Below, piece by piece: positions 12,099 through 23,364 of a stretch of 64,000 nt of DNA (the first letter of the stretch is position 1; each line of letters starts with the position of its first letter). The position numbers were made by a program, and so were the translations under genes. The DNA comes from Gordius sp. MW1 (Eukaryota > Nematomorpha > Gordioida > Gordea > Gordiidae). Where the stretch lies: positions 18,193,037-18,257,036 of the forward strand of contig OZ038532.1 in NCBI GenBank assembly GCA_964036665.1, in the 5' to 3' direction. The notes under the pieces were generated by a model that made no database searches, was not told the DNA's origin, and saw only the letters and a list, made by a program, of their open reading frames with translations.

Positions 12099-12250
12099 CA
12101 AGGGCGTAGCCAGGAATAGGCAGGGAGAGGCGGCTGCCCCTCTCTAATTCTAAAAATTATTCAAAATTAATGATAATTTATGATTTAAATTTCAAAAAAT
12201 TATTTTTTTACCTTCCTAAATTATTATTGCCCCCCTCTAGATCCATCCAA
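12099..12250. mobile_element. MITE, GGCGTAGCCAGG family, right end lost
   Basis: The left end CAAGGGCGTAGCCAGG and G-rich start are clear. The body resembles the copies at 4014 and 16943, including a C-rich right half, but the right TIR is missing after about 12245. Confidence 0.65.
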
Positions 12251-13559
12251 TCTTATATTGGTTAGAAATTGAAATTAATAAAATGGAAGAATTTCCCATA
12301 TTGGTCAAAAATTTAACTTATCCAGAATTTAATAATGAAACAAGATCATTAAAATTAAATTATAGCATTTATACCCAAAAAATAAAATTGAAAAAGATTT
12401 TGAAAAATTATTGAACATTTTTTTATAAATAATTTGACTATGCCCATGTACAAAAAATCTTATAAATGTATTAACAAGTTTATTATACTGAGTATTATTT
12501 ACACGATAAGATTGTAAGGCGTAAGGACCTAAAAATTGGAATAGTATCAAGATATGCAAAGACAGGATAATTAATAATCCATTTGAGAAACCTTAGATTA
12601 TGAAGTAGAGATTTGTTTGTAATATTAATTAAATATGTCCTCTTCCTTATAAAGGTCATTTAATCCGTTTCCCTTATTAACACATAAATTATTAACGCAA
12701 ATATAGTCAACATAGCCCTAACCTTACCCTCAAAACTCGCTACTAATTAAATATTCATTTTTTAATGAATCTCATAATAAATTCGCCTACACCTAATTAA
12801 TTAAGGCCGAATGAAGGTTGTATATATAAAAAATTAGTTATTAAGACATCTTACGAGTAAATACATAATTAATTTTGCCAGTAAAAATTATCTTTGAGAG
12901 CAATGTAAATAAATAAAACACGCTCTTATATTATTTAAAATTAATTAGGCAACTAACTTAAAATATTAATAATCCATTAAATAAAAAATAGCTGTTTATT
13001 AAGAATTCAATTCTTTTCTTTCGAGAGTCTAATTGTTTAAAATTATTAGAGTAGTGTTTAATGCTGATAGATATAATACAATATGAAATATTTACTAGAC
13101 TGACCAAAAATAGTATTATTTTATTTTATGAAAATTAATTAACCTTTTAAAATAGAGTCTCTTAAAATGGAAGCCAAAACTTACGGCAGCCATATGTAAA
13201 AACTATTATCCTTTTTTTTGCTATTGCATACACAAACGTGTGTTGTGTTATGAGTTTGGAAAACTTAATACACTCGATTAATTTTAGGTATAAATTAATT
13301 AAAATCAACATCTCAGCTGAAACATAAATTTTAATTAATTAAACACATCCAAGGAATAGGAGCATTTTCTCAAAATTTTGGGATATGAAGTTTGATCAAA
13401 GTAACAGATATTGAATGCCTATGTAAACAATTAATAATGATAAGTAGTTTGGCATAAAGATACTTTTCAATTTCTTAAACATTGGTTAAAGATGGTAAAA
13501 ATAATATATGTTATAGATAATGGCGGGTTGAAGGCAATATTAATCACTCAAGTTAAAAG
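12251..13559. other. AT-rich spacer
   Basis: No gene or clear repeat seen. Confidence 0.4.
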
Positions 13560-13567
13560 GGCATGGG

Positions 13568-13715
13568 CATGGGTGTAGCCAGGTTTTGGATTAGGGGGGG
13601 GGGGAAACGTTGAATAGTTTAGGGGTGGGGGCAAAACATAAATTTTTTAATATTTAAGGCTTTTTGCATTGAAATTTTTTTTCCATCCCTGCCCCCCCCC
13701 CTGGCTACGCCCATG
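13568..13715. mobile_element. MITE, GGCGTAGCCAGG family
   Basis: 148 bp. Left end CATGGGTGTAGCCAGG, right end CCTGGCTACGCCCATG, poly-G then poly-C core. Flanks share only ATGGG, so the target duplication is degraded. Confidence 0.8.
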
Positions 13716-14884
13716 TAAATGGGGGTAAACTGCGACTTTCAACTTAATAGTTAATTGCTCTCATAGGTAATTCCTCTCTCATACCTTTACTTCCTCCTAA
13801 TCGCGTTAACTAATAACCCACAGCCATAACAAATCTCAGCTACAAAATACTAGGTAAATTTTGTTCCGCAATAATCAGAAACACCCTTACAACTCTTGAA
13901 GCTGTTTTAAAAGTGATAGGCAAAATCACTATTTATGATTTATAGGTAATTTCGCTAATGTAAATGAAACTATCGAACTTGAATGTGTGATCAAATATTA
14001 GGATGATCGTTAACTCGACAGGCACCAAAGAAATTTTTAAATTACACTAATTTATTAAAGCACTTATTGGAAATTAATTTTTAAGTTGGCTTTAATAAAA
14101 GAGATGTTACCAAATACTCACATAATGTTTAACAGATCTAGATCTATCATTTTTAAGATTTATCTTCCAAAGTTATAATTTTTATTATATTTACCCTCTC
14201 AAACATTTTCATCTTATTGAAAAACACCGAGTTATGGATCCTAAATGCATATTCTGAAATAATGATTTCTTCCTATTCTTATTCTATATTTTTTCACCTT
14301 TAAATTTATGTCAGCTAAAAGTTACATAGGAAAGGCATTTTTTGTAAACGTTGTTTATTAATACTTAAACAATAAACTCCTGTTTTATGCTTTTGTAAGT
14401 CTCCATTATAAAATCTAGCACCTCTATCCTGATTTTAAACCGCAGAGACCAAAACTTCTAGAAAATTAGAAATAAGATATAAGCTTTTACATTTTTATAA
14501 CTTCTTTTACCGCTTTCAAAACTTTTAATGTTAGAAGAACATTAATGTCCTAATTTATATTTAAAAATTCTAATATCTCCATGTAGGTAGTAACACTGAC
14601 CAGGAGAGTGTAAATGAAATCAATTTTATTTTGGAACATTTACCTCAAACTTATATAGAGCTTTTTAATTCTGCTTAGAGGGTCCATTCATCTAAGGTAG
14701 TTTAAACTGGCAGGATGATAAAACTATTCTATTCTCCAATTGGCCGCAAGGAAGGTGATATCACAGATGTCGATGTTATTGCCTCTTCAGCTATGCCAAT
14801 TCCTTTGTCTTAAAAATTAAAAACCATATAACTTGGTTAATTCATTGTAGAATTTATACGTATACCAACTCGCTTGCTATTAAG
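13716..14884. other. AT-rich spacer
   Basis: No gene or repeat is supported. Confidence 0.4.
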
Positions 14885-15274
14885 GGTATGACTAGAGCCC
14901 TCCACGGGTCGGGCCTCGGGCAGAATTTTGTGAAATTATCGAGCCTCGGACTCGGGTCGAGCCTGATGAGGCAGCCCAACCTCAGGCCCGAGTTCGGCCT
15001 CAATTGATATAAAGCAAACTAATATTTTATAAAATATGATTTGAATAAACTCAACTCGATATTAAATAATGAGAACAAATTATTTTGCATAGTTTTTTAT
15101 TCAAAGTGCAAAGTTTTTATTGCCATTTTCCAAGTTTTTTATTCAATTTGCCAAGTTTTGAATTAAATGTTATTTTATTAAATGTTCAGATTTTTATTTA
15201 TTTGCTCAGAGATTAATTATACTTGCCAAGTTTTTTTATGCAAAGTGGTTTTAATTTTTAATTAAAATGAGATA

Positions 15275-15351
15275 GGTGCGGGTATCGAACCTGCGAGGTA
15301 CGAGCTATTGAAGCTGCTAGTCAGACGTTCAATCCACTGAGCTATTACACC
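15275..15351 (-). repeat. tRNA-like sequence (SINE head or tRNA pseudogene)
   Basis: On the minus strand 77 nt begin GGTGTAATAGCTCAGTGG, matching the Pol III box A (TRGCnnAGTGG), and contain GGTTCGATACC, a perfect box B. The T-arm pairs apart from one mismatch. The acceptor stem has two non-pairs and the anticodon arm does not fold with U33 in place, so a functional tRNA is unlikely. Confidence 0.5.
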
Positions 15352-15714
15352 TCAAAATATTTTTGGTTATATCACTTATATATAGCAGCTATAACATTTT
15401 ATTAGGTTTTTATATATATTATTTTAATAAATGATTATTAAAGGCATCATTTTGTTTGTTTTTAATATACTTTGATTTATGTACTTAATATAGACAATTT
15501 TTATTAACTTACAACGATTATAAAAGCTCTCTAAGGTTTCCACAGATAAAAATAATTTTTATAAATACGCGATTTAAATGAATAATTTATAACTATTATT
15601 AAAGCTCTCTAGCGTTTCCACAGCTCAATAACACTTCTGTGCAAAATGTATTATAGGCAAAATGTAATAAAGGCAAGGTTTAGGGTTAGATTTAGTGATT
15701 TTAATAACAACTGA

Positions 15715-15965
15715 GCATATTTTGAAAAAAAAACAAAATATTTTTTTGAAAAAAAACTGAACATTTTTTTGAAAAAAACTGAATATTTTTTGAAAAAAAA
15801 ACTTAACATTTTTTGAAAAAAAACTGAATGTTTTTTGAAAAATTACTGAACATTTGTTTACAAAAAAACTGAGCACTTTTTAATTAAAATCTGAGCATAA
15901 AATAAACTGAACATTTTTAATTAAAAATCTGAGCAAGTTGAATTAAAAACTGAGCACAAACAACT
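15715..15965 (+). repeat. Tandem repeat of ~30-bp A-rich units
   Basis: Several units of the type AACTGAACATTTTTTGAAAAA, decaying rightward into ACTGAGCA-like units. On the other strand it gives a Phe/Lys-rich frame that is not a gene. Confidence 0.65.
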
Positions 15966-16520
15966 GAGCATTATGGAATTTTTCACTATGCATTTAAATA
16001 ACACCCTTAAATAATTATCTTCGCACAGCGTACATAATATAGGTCCAAACTTCAGCTTTTTTCCCTTGTCTATTATAATAAAAGTGACCTGAATTTTAAA
16101 TCTTATTCTAGTATTTAAAATAATACGCTGTTAGAACTTGAGAAATTAGATAAATAAATATTTCAAACAGTTTTTTATATGAACTGTTAAATAATGTATA
16201 ATTTTTAACTTATTTCTTAGTTTTTAATTTTTAGCTAAATAAATTGTAACGAGTGAAAGGGTTTTTAATTTTAAACTTATCCTAATTATGAATTACGAGT
16301 AATATAAATCGAATGCATTTTATATTTAGATGGTAAAATAATTTACAAAATAAAATTTGTCAAAAGTTTTATTTAAAAAATTTAGTCGGGCTCGGGTCGG
16401 GCCAAAAAGAAAAAAGTCTTTCGGGCTCGGGCCGGGCTCGGGTAAAATAAAAATAAAGAAGTCGGGCTCGGGCCGGGGTCGGGCAGAAGAAATTTCATTT
16501 TGCAGGGCTCTAGGTATGAC

Positions 16521-16934
16521 CCATGAGTTTAATTCGCTGCAAACTTATCAAGTGTTATAATTTGAGATTTTCAATATTGTTCATCTCGATCTTTGTGTTT
16601 AATTTGGACACTTAAAAAAGTGTATATGTTTGTATTGTGACCCCTCGATAGGTTTGAAGACAACATTTAGTAATATATGCTATTTTTTACCTGCCAAAAT
16701 ATTCAAGATGATAAAATTTATATTAATAATATTCTATAAGAATAAGATATAGTTATGGTACATTTTGTTTAAAAAAAATTGATAGAAATAAGTGTTAAGA
16801 TAAATAAACGGAAGCTTCAAGGATTATTAATCATTAATTACATATTTTTCATCGATTCGTCTAAAAGATTCTTATTTTATGGATCAAAACTTTAATTTAA
16901 ATATATTGTTTGTATTTAATATTTAATTAAACTC
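16521..16934. other. AT-rich spacer
   Basis: Nothing recognised between two transposons. Confidence 0.4.
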
Positions 16935-16942
16935 CACTTAAA

Positions 16943-17092
16943 CATGGGCCTAGCCAGAAGGCTTCAGAAGAGGCTGGCTGCCCCCTCCCCCTTCTCCAAA
17001 AATTATTCAAAATTTAATATAATTTTGGGTAAAATTTCAAAAATGGATTATTTTGCCCCTCCCTAAATCATTATTGCTTGGCTACGTCCAAG
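16943..17092. mobile_element. MITE, GGCGTAGCCAGG family
   Basis: 150 bp. Left end CATGGGCCTAGCCAGAAG, right end TTGGCTACGTCCAAG. Flanks CACTTAAA (16935-16942) and TACTTAAA (17093-17100) match at 7 of 8. Confidence 0.75.
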
Positions 17093-17100
17093 TACTTAAA

Positions 17101-17696
17101 CCATGTTTAATTTAGTCTATGTTTTATATTTATAATTTTATGCCTCAGCAAGTTGCCCTATTTTTTACTTGGTCCATCTTTTGTAATTATGCGGGATACG
17201 ATATAATTCACATCATTTGCATTTTTTAGAACTTAGGAGTTAGGAATATATTTATAAGTTTTATAAATTTTGATCAATTGCAATTTTTTTGAAATTGACA
17301 AAAATATCCATAAACTTATCATTTTTTCGATCTATCAAGTGCCAAAAAAAGGTTTTCCAAAAGTTTATCTTTAAAAAATCAATATAAATTTACCGATCTA
17401 TAAAGTGTTTATTTAAAGTCCGTTTCTGATTTTGAAAAATGTCTTTCAGTTTATTTTTAGGGAAATTATATCCATTTTGGTAGGAAAGTACAAATTTCCT
17501 TATCACGAATTCGCCAAAATTTTCAACAAATAAGTTGTCGCAATAAATGGAGAGTTGCGTATTACATTAGTTTTTATTGATTATGGGTCTAACAAACATT
17601 ATATTATAAAACAACACAATGTTAAGAATTTGCAGAATTGTTGGGAGAAATGTTTTGTTGAATTTGAACAATTTTTAATTAAAAAAATCAAAAATT
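17101..17696. other. AT-rich spacer left of repeat array
   Basis: No gene supported; the open frame that starts at 17555 runs into the array and has no recognisable domain. Confidence 0.4.
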
Positions 17697-19130
17697 TGGC
17701 CAATGGTCACTTTTTCTCTATTGGTCAGTACCAACAGATACTCTATAGGTCAATGATAGCCAAAAAAATGGAAAAAAAAGTTTTGATGCTCACTTTGGCC
17801 AATGGTCATTTTTTTCCATTGGTCAGCAGCCAGGACACGGTAAAAGTGGATATAAATTCATAATAGTCAAAAAAAACGAAAAAAAAGTTTTCGAATCACA
17901 TTTTGGCCAATGGTCATTTTATTCCATTGGTCAGCAGCCAGCGGACGGCCAAAAAGTGATAATAGCAATGGTAGGAACAGGAACAATCATAATAGTCAAA
18001 AAAAAACGAAAAAAATATTTTCGATTCACATTTTGGCCAATGGTCATTTTTTCCATCGGTCAGGAGCCAGCGGACGGCCAAAAAGTCATAATAGCAATGG
18101 TAGTAACAGGAACAATCATAATAGTCAAAAAAAACGAAAAAAAAACTTGGATTCACATTTTGGCCAATGGTCATTTTTTTCATTGGTCAGCTCAGCACCC
18201 AGCGGACGACCAAAAAGTCTTATTATCAATGGTAGTAACAAGAACAATCATAAGAGTCAAAAAAAAACCGGGATTCGAACCCAAAAACTAGTTAAATTGC
18301 ATAGCAATTAGAAGTAAACAACTTTTATTTATGTTTATTATATAACATTGGTCAGCAGCCAGCGGACGGCCAAAAAGTCATAATAGCAATGGTAGTAACA
18401 GGAACAATCATAAGAGTCAAAAAAACTCCGGGATTCTAACCCAAAAACTAGTTAAATTGCATAGCAATTAGAAGTAAACAACTTTTATTTATGTTTATTA
18501 TATAACATTGGTCAGCAGCCAGCGGACGGCCAAAAAGTCATAATAGCAATGGTAGTAACAGGAACAATCATAATAGTCGAAAAAAACGAAAAAATAAACT
18601 CTGATTCACATTTTGGCCAATGGTCATTTTTTTCAGTGGTCAGCAGCCAACGGACGGCCAAAAAGTCTTATTATCAATGATAGTAACAAGAACAATCATA
18701 AGAGTCAAAAAAACCCGGGATTCTAACCCAAAAACTAATTAAATTGCATAGCAATTAAAAGTAAACAACTTTTATTTATGTTTATTATATAACATTGGTC
18801 AGCAGCCAGCGGACGGCCAAAAAGTCATAATAGCAATGGTAGAAACAGGAACAATCATAATAGTCAAAAAAAACGAAAAAAATAATTTCGATTCACATTT
18901 TGGCCAATGGTCATTTTTTTCATTGGTCAGCAGCCAGCGGACGGCCAAAAATTCTTATTATCAATGATAGTAACAAGAACAATCATAAGAGTCAAAAAAA
19001 CTCCGGGATTCTAACCCCAAAACTAGTTAAATTGCATAGCAATTAAAAAGTAAACAACTTTTATTTATGTTTATTATATAACTAGTTAAATTGCATAGCA
19101 TTAACAACTTTTATCTATGTTTATTATATA
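17697..19130 (+). repeat. Hairpin-bearing tandem array 1
   Basis: Repeated units of roughly 110-130 bp. A full unit has an inverted repeat (GGCCAATGG, T-rich loop, CCATTGGTCA), then CAGCAGCCAGCGGACGGCC, AAAAGTCATAATAGCAATGG, GTAACAGGAACAATCATAA and an A-rich GTCAAAAAAAACGAAAAAA segment. The hairpin core occurs at about 17698, 17796, 17904, 18035, 18160, 18614 and 18900. Some units are interspersed with AACTAGTTAAATTGCATAGCAAT blocks and a CCGGGATTCGAACCC word, the complement of a tRNA box B. Open frames across it have no protein domain. Confidence 0.85.
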
Positions 19131-19330
19131 ATAGATAATTTAACAAATCTTATATATACCACACCGAGGGAGATAGAGATGAGGGGTGGGGCACCTCTTT
19201 CTCATGCATTAATTTAAAAAATCGATAACCTAATATACCCAATGCAAATAGATAGGGAGGGTAACGGACAACGGACAACGGACGGACAACCAAAAAACGA
19301 GCCCATAAATTGCATAGCAATTAATAGTTT
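19131..19330 (+). repeat. Module following array 1 (empty Helitron site)
   Basis: It contains AATTTAACAAATCTTATATA, a GAGATAGAGATGAGGGGTGG block, a run of ACGGACAACGGACGGAC and CATAAATTGCATAGCAATTA. The same module follows array 2 at 53923-54175. Position 19135/19136 (A/T) is the paralogous unoccupied site of the Helitron at 52351-53922. Confidence 0.75.
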
Positions 19331-19854
19331 TTAATTGTCAACTTTTATATTTGGTAAATCTTTTGGAAGATATTTGATATTATGAGATGATTGACAATAC
19401 TTTTTTTGAAAGGAAAATTGGCAAAAGACCAGCCATTGATAGTTTAATCATCAATTTCATGCACAAGGCAGTTTGGTTTTATATTTTTGTTCACAACAGC
19501 TCCCCTGGTTCACATGGTAACCAGCTCAGACTTTAAAAAATAAGTATTATCAACAGGATCAAATTTTCCAAAGTGAATGGGTCTGATTTTCAAAAATATT
19601 TGCAAATGACATTAAAATTTATACTATTCATAAAACTGCAACTATCAGCGAAATAGACAAAGGCACTGCTATTTTTTAGTAAAAGCTATCAGAACTACCC
19701 ATTAACCTTAATGATAAAATATGTTATATATACCATACACCTAATTGATATAAACTATAATTTGAAGCTAGGGATTTTAAAAACAATTAAGCTTTAATTG
19801 CTTATTTTAAGCGGAAAAGTAAGAAATTATTTAATGGAATAAAGTTGGCTGCTC
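19331..19854. other. AT-rich spacer
   Basis: No gene seen; it precedes the decayed exchanger exon copy. Confidence 0.4.
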
Positions 19855-20071
19855 GGTTCACACAAATTGGATATGGCCTTTCCATTAAAAATTGCAATTA
19901 TGTCCTTTATGAACGCAGAAAATGGAACCGAAAAGGCAATCTCCTAGTCCCTCTATCTTATCCAAACTCGACACCTCAGGTCTGAAAGGCGCACTTTTGC
20001 TAGGTGACAAATTTTCAGTTATTTATTGTCATTACCCAAAAGCAAAGATAAGTCTTTTGAATTTGTTTAAA
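19855..20071 (+). pseudogene. Decayed duplicate of exchanger exon 6 with intron flanks
   Basis: On the plus strand 19911-20045 closely resembles exon 6 of the minus-strand exchanger gene (24844-24705). It keeps the acceptor context AACGCAG and, in one frame, SKLDTSGLKGALLLGD against SKLDTSGLEGAPLLGD in the gene. A stop and frame changes make it non-coding. Similarity continues into both introns: a CACACAAA...ATTAAAAAT stretch upstream, and sequence past the donor. It is therefore a DNA-level duplication in inverted orientation, not a retrocopy. The Helitron at 20072 interrupts its right side. Confidence 0.8.
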
Positions 20072-20210
20072 TCTAATATATAAAGTTCTCGTGTCACGGT
20101 GTTTGTAGTTAAACTCCTCCGAAACGGCTTGACCGATTCTTATGAAAATTTCTGTGAATATTTGGTAGGTCTGAGAATAGGCTCAAACTTCATTTTAAAT
20201 CTCTAAGTGA

Positions 20211-20386
20211 CATAAGCGTAGCCAGGTTTTGGATTAGGGGGGTGGACGTTTAAAAGTTCAATTAGAGGGGGGTAAACATAAATTTTTTTAATTTTTCAAA
20301 GTTTATTGAATTTTTTTTCCCGTAAATTAGAAGGGGGGAGGCAGCCTCCCTCCTCCCCCTTGCCCCCCCCCCTGGCTACGCCCATG
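20211..20386. mobile_element. MITE, GGCGTAGCCAGG family, nested in Helitron
   Basis: 176 bp. Left end CATAAGCGTAGCCAGG, right end CCTGGCTACGCCCATG, exact 8-bp duplication CTAAGTGA at 20203-20210 and 20387-20394. Nesting shows that it moved after the Helitron inserted. Confidence 0.9.
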
Positions 20387-20719
20387 CTAAGTGATAAGAC
20401 GGTCAAGTTTTTTGGTTTTATACGTTTTGACACTTAATAAAATGTCAATCAAATGCAACCTCATGACGTCATACAGGGATACTGTAAAATGCAACAATGT
20501 AAATAATCTTTCATATATAAAAAGGGCTGAAGTATTCAATTTATTAACATATCAGCAATAATATTTGACCCCGCACGTTGCTGGATGTATTCGAATGAGT
20601 GGTAAATGCGAGGATTAGCGCATGCTCACATTTTGATTTAGTTCCTTGACAAAATACCTCCTGAAGACATCGATAGTTCAATTTATGCAGAACTTCCAAA
20701 TCCGTGTACTGATAAATTA

Positions 20720-21091
20720 TTGTTTGATATTGTTACTACAAACATAATCATGGCCCATGTGGATATTTTAATCGATCATCGCCGTCGTATATATACAGTG
20801 AATCCAAGGCAGACTGAGTTCTCTCAACTGCGACTGTTGTTGGTTAATGGCACCGGCTCATTGTTATTTCACGATAAATGTAAAGTAAATGGACAACTAT
20901 ATCTAGCGTATAATGATGCATGCCTTACATTAGGCTTGCTAGAAGACGACAACCATAGGGACAGTATTTTTAGTGAAGCAGCATTAAACTGTACAGGAAC
21001 ACAAAATTGTCTACTATTCGCTATAGTGTTGACTGCATGTTTCCCACCCAGAGCACAAACTTTGTGGTATAAGCAAAGATTCAATGACTGA
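20720..21091 (+). pseudogene. Helitron helicase fragment (linker before helicase core)
   Basis: The 123-codon frame matches the segment of Helitron RepHel proteins just before the Pif1-type helicase core. Family-like blocks are YTVNPRQTEFSQLRLLLVN, AYNDACLTLGLLEDD and LLFAIVLTACFPPRAQTLW. It is cut off from the other pieces by stops and frame shifts, so the element is not autonomous. Confidence 0.8.
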
Positions 21092-21265
21092 TCATATCGA
21101 CATCCTTCAAGGTGCAACGATCTAACGTCATTCAGCGACGCAATGTATAATGAAGCATTTTGATAGCTAGAGGATTTTTTTTGCATTGTCATTGCCAATT
21201 TTAAAATTAGTCATTTTGGTATGAGTTAACCAGATCGATGTACATCTGATTTACACAACACTGAT

Positions 21266-21493
21266 ATGAGTCTTGAACTGCAGTACAATACTTTAGAAAT
21301 GGCAGCGATTGTTACTCGCAATGTCCCACCACTAACTAATGAACAAAAAACATTTTACGACCGCATTATGCTGATAGTTTCGGCAGGACAAGGGGTTTCT
21401 TTTTTTGGATGCATCAGGTGGAACTGGCAAAACATTTCTCATTTCGATAATTCTTGCCGAGATAAAATGGCATCGCATTGGCCGTGTCATTAA
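21266..21493 (+). pseudogene. Helitron helicase fragment (Walker A region, broken)
   Basis: An LTNEQKTFYDRIM block precedes what should be the Pif1 Walker A loop. A frame change within the GGTGKT region has destroyed the P-loop in this frame (the nucleotides read GGTGGAACTGGCAAAAC in another frame). Confidence 0.75.
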
Positions 21494-21585
21494 AATATTA
21501 ATGAAAAACTCGAAGTCAGCATTTTAAATGGCAAGTTCCTAGGTGAACATGTATGCTGCCACGAATCCCAATGATTCCCACATAG

Positions 21586-21822
21586 GTGCCGATTGAATTC
21601 AAACGCATTAAATTTCCAATTAGGTTGGCATTCGCAATGACAATCAATAAGGCGCAAGGCCAAACGATGTCTATTTGTAGCTTAGATTTTGGCACACCAT
21701 ACTTTTCTCACGGACAGCTAGATGTGGCATGTTCTCGCATGGGTAAACCATCCAGTTTGTTTGTGTTGACTAAAGACGGACTACCCAAAAATATTATATA
21801 CTTCATCGCACGTAGAGATTAA
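21586..21822 (+). pseudogene. Helitron helicase C-terminal fragment
   Basis: The frame carries the last Pif1 helicase motifs, FPIRLAFAMTINKAQGQTM and SHGQLDVACSRMGKPSSLFV, followed by KNIIY, as at the C-terminus of Helitron RepHel. About 290 bp separate it from the 3' end of the element. Confidence 0.85.
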
Positions 21823-22114
21823 TGATGAATTATTTTTTAATCGTCATAATTTGATGTATTATATATAGGTATCAAAAATGATTTAATAAAGTTAAAGAAT
21901 GAAATTAATATATGATTAGTGTATGTCATTTTATAAGCCAACATTGTCACAACGCTCCATTCTTATTTCAATCATAACCACATACCCATACACTGATAGT
22001 ATCTTCTAAAAATAAGCTGACCCAAATTCTTTCATATATTTCCTATTGATAGGTACCAATTATTTAGCCAAATAAGAACTAAGCCAAAGCAACGCTTGGC
22101 CGGGCACAGCTAGT

Positions 22115-22657
22115 AATTATATTAATATCTTTATAACTTCAAAGTAATTAAACAGTTTTACTTAGGAGACCGAAGGGGCCAAAATTTTGGTCCTGGGGGG
22201 GGGGGGGGAGGGTAAGCCATTCGTGTTTGATTTTAATCAGGGCTTACAAAAAAATATTTTAAATCATGTTAAGCAAATATAACTAATTTATTTGATATCA
22301 TCTTAGTACCTCTAAGTTCGATTTTGTAAAGTGTTGCTTAAATATTTATTTTTTCTCATAATAGGCTAAAAACAAATTGACAGTACTTTAACAAAAATTA
22401 GCCTGTATATATACAAAAATGAGGCATTGAGTCTTAATTAAACCCTATTATTTACCAAAAAAAAATATCTAAAAAATCGGTAGAAGAATAAATAATTTCT
22501 TATTAGGGCCTGCTATTTGTCATTAAGTTTTAATCTTATTTTAAATATTTGAGGCATTTCACTTATTTCAACTGTCCCAATGCATGGTGCTTGGCAACTT
22601 TCAAATAGGGCGAAAGAGAATATGTATGATTTTTTACTTCGAAACAAAGATTTTTCC
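22115..22657. other. Spacer between Helitron and exchanger 3' end
   Basis: No gene. A G-run at 22194-22212 next to GGTCCTGG may be a MITE scrap. Confidence 0.4.
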
Positions 22658-22663
22658 TTTATT
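22658..22663 (-). promoter_or_regulatory. Candidate poly(A) signal of the exchanger gene
   Basis: AATAAA on the minus strand about 330 bp after the stop codon. Position only; cleavage site unknown. Confidence 0.3.
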
Positions 22664-22990
22664 TATTCATTGCTATGGAGAACAAATCGGAATGTAGGCG
22701 ATAAATTAATAGTGATGTAAACTCTATCAAATATTGCACGGTGTGTAAGGCGATTAAAAGTAATAATAATAGCAACATGAGAGGATGTGTTTGAACGAAA
22801 AAATGTAGCTCAAATTATAGATAATGTGCCGATATCTTATCGGTAGGGAAGAATCCATACGATTCCTTTCAAAAATGGAGACTACTATGGTTTTTTACTA
22901 GGCATCCTTGCAGTTAATCCTGACTTCGGTAAGAAGAAATCCATATTAAAAGCAACTTCATCCCAAACTAACATCAATTGGAAGGTGATT

Positions 22991-23364
22991 TTAAAAGCCT
23001 TTTATAATGCAGTAACTTTCGAGGCTGGCCAAGACGAGGTAAAGTATCCAAAAGCCGAAAAAAATGCACCCGGTTATAACTTTACACATCATGGGTCCAC
23101 CCAGTTCGCCTTTGGTCATGGTACGTTTAACCATGAGTACGGCTACAACAACCAAAGCCAAGACGCAATAAATGGTGACAGAGAATGCCAGAGATCCCGG
23201 ATCTACTACGAATGCAGTTCCCTTAACGGCATGATAGATAGCTGCGGCTGACCAAGCTAAACCGATCCCCAAAAATACATTGACAGCATTACTCCCCGTA
23301 ACATTGCCTATGCTGGCATCGGCGTGTTCGTCTTGCATGGCTGCCACTTTGCTAGCGAACATAT
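22991..23364 (-). CDS. NCX: Exchanger exon 10 (alpha-2, C-terminus)
   Basis: 374 nt including stop TAA (22993-22991). It encodes DMFASKVAAMQDEHADASIG, GNVTGSNAVNVFLG, two more membrane segments and the closing KGF. Acceptor AATGCAG. Confidence 0.95.

Larger units (their letters stand above)
14893..16512. mobile_element. hAT-like non-autonomous element with GC-rich arms
   Basis: Ends are TAGAGCCCT and AGGGCTCTA, flanked by an exact 8-bp duplication GGTATGAC (14885-14892, 16513-16520). Both sub-terminal arms are rich in GGGCTCGGGCCGGG-like words in opposite orientation. The interior is AT-rich and holds a tRNA-like segment and a tandem repeat of a CTGAACATTTTTTGAAAAA-like unit. No transposase is seen. 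Confidence 0.75.
20072..22113 (+). mobile_element. Helitron with decayed RepHel helicase
   Basis: The 5' end TCTAATATATAAAGTTCTCG follows host A; the 3' end has the hairpin CCAAAGCAACGCTTGG, a short spacer and CTAG (22110-22113) before host T. Sub-terminal CTCCTCCGAAACGGCTTGAC is typical of animal Helitrons. The interior holds three helicase fragments. A MITE (20211-20386) is nested near the left end. At 2042 bp it is too short for an intact RepHel. Confidence 0.85.

Noticed and set aside
15275..15351. Functional tRNA gene on the minus strand
   Set aside because: Boxes A and B are good but the acceptor and anticodon stems do not fold properly; kept only as tRNA-like.
15625..15876. Minus-strand open frame rich in Phe, Lys and Gln
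   Set aside because: It is a translation of the A-rich tandem repeat inside the hAT-like element; no domain and strict repeat structure.
17555..18311. Several overlapping open frames in array 1 on both strands
   Set aside because: They arise from the repeated unit, overlap each other in different frames and carry no domain.
17697..19130. Regularly spaced repeats resembling a CRISPR array
   Set aside because: Units of 110-130 bp are contiguous, spacers are not unique, no cas genes exist and the DNA is metazoan.
20869..21198. Minus-strand frame over the Helitron helicase
   Set aside because: Shadow of the plus-strand helicase fragment, which has recognisable motifs.
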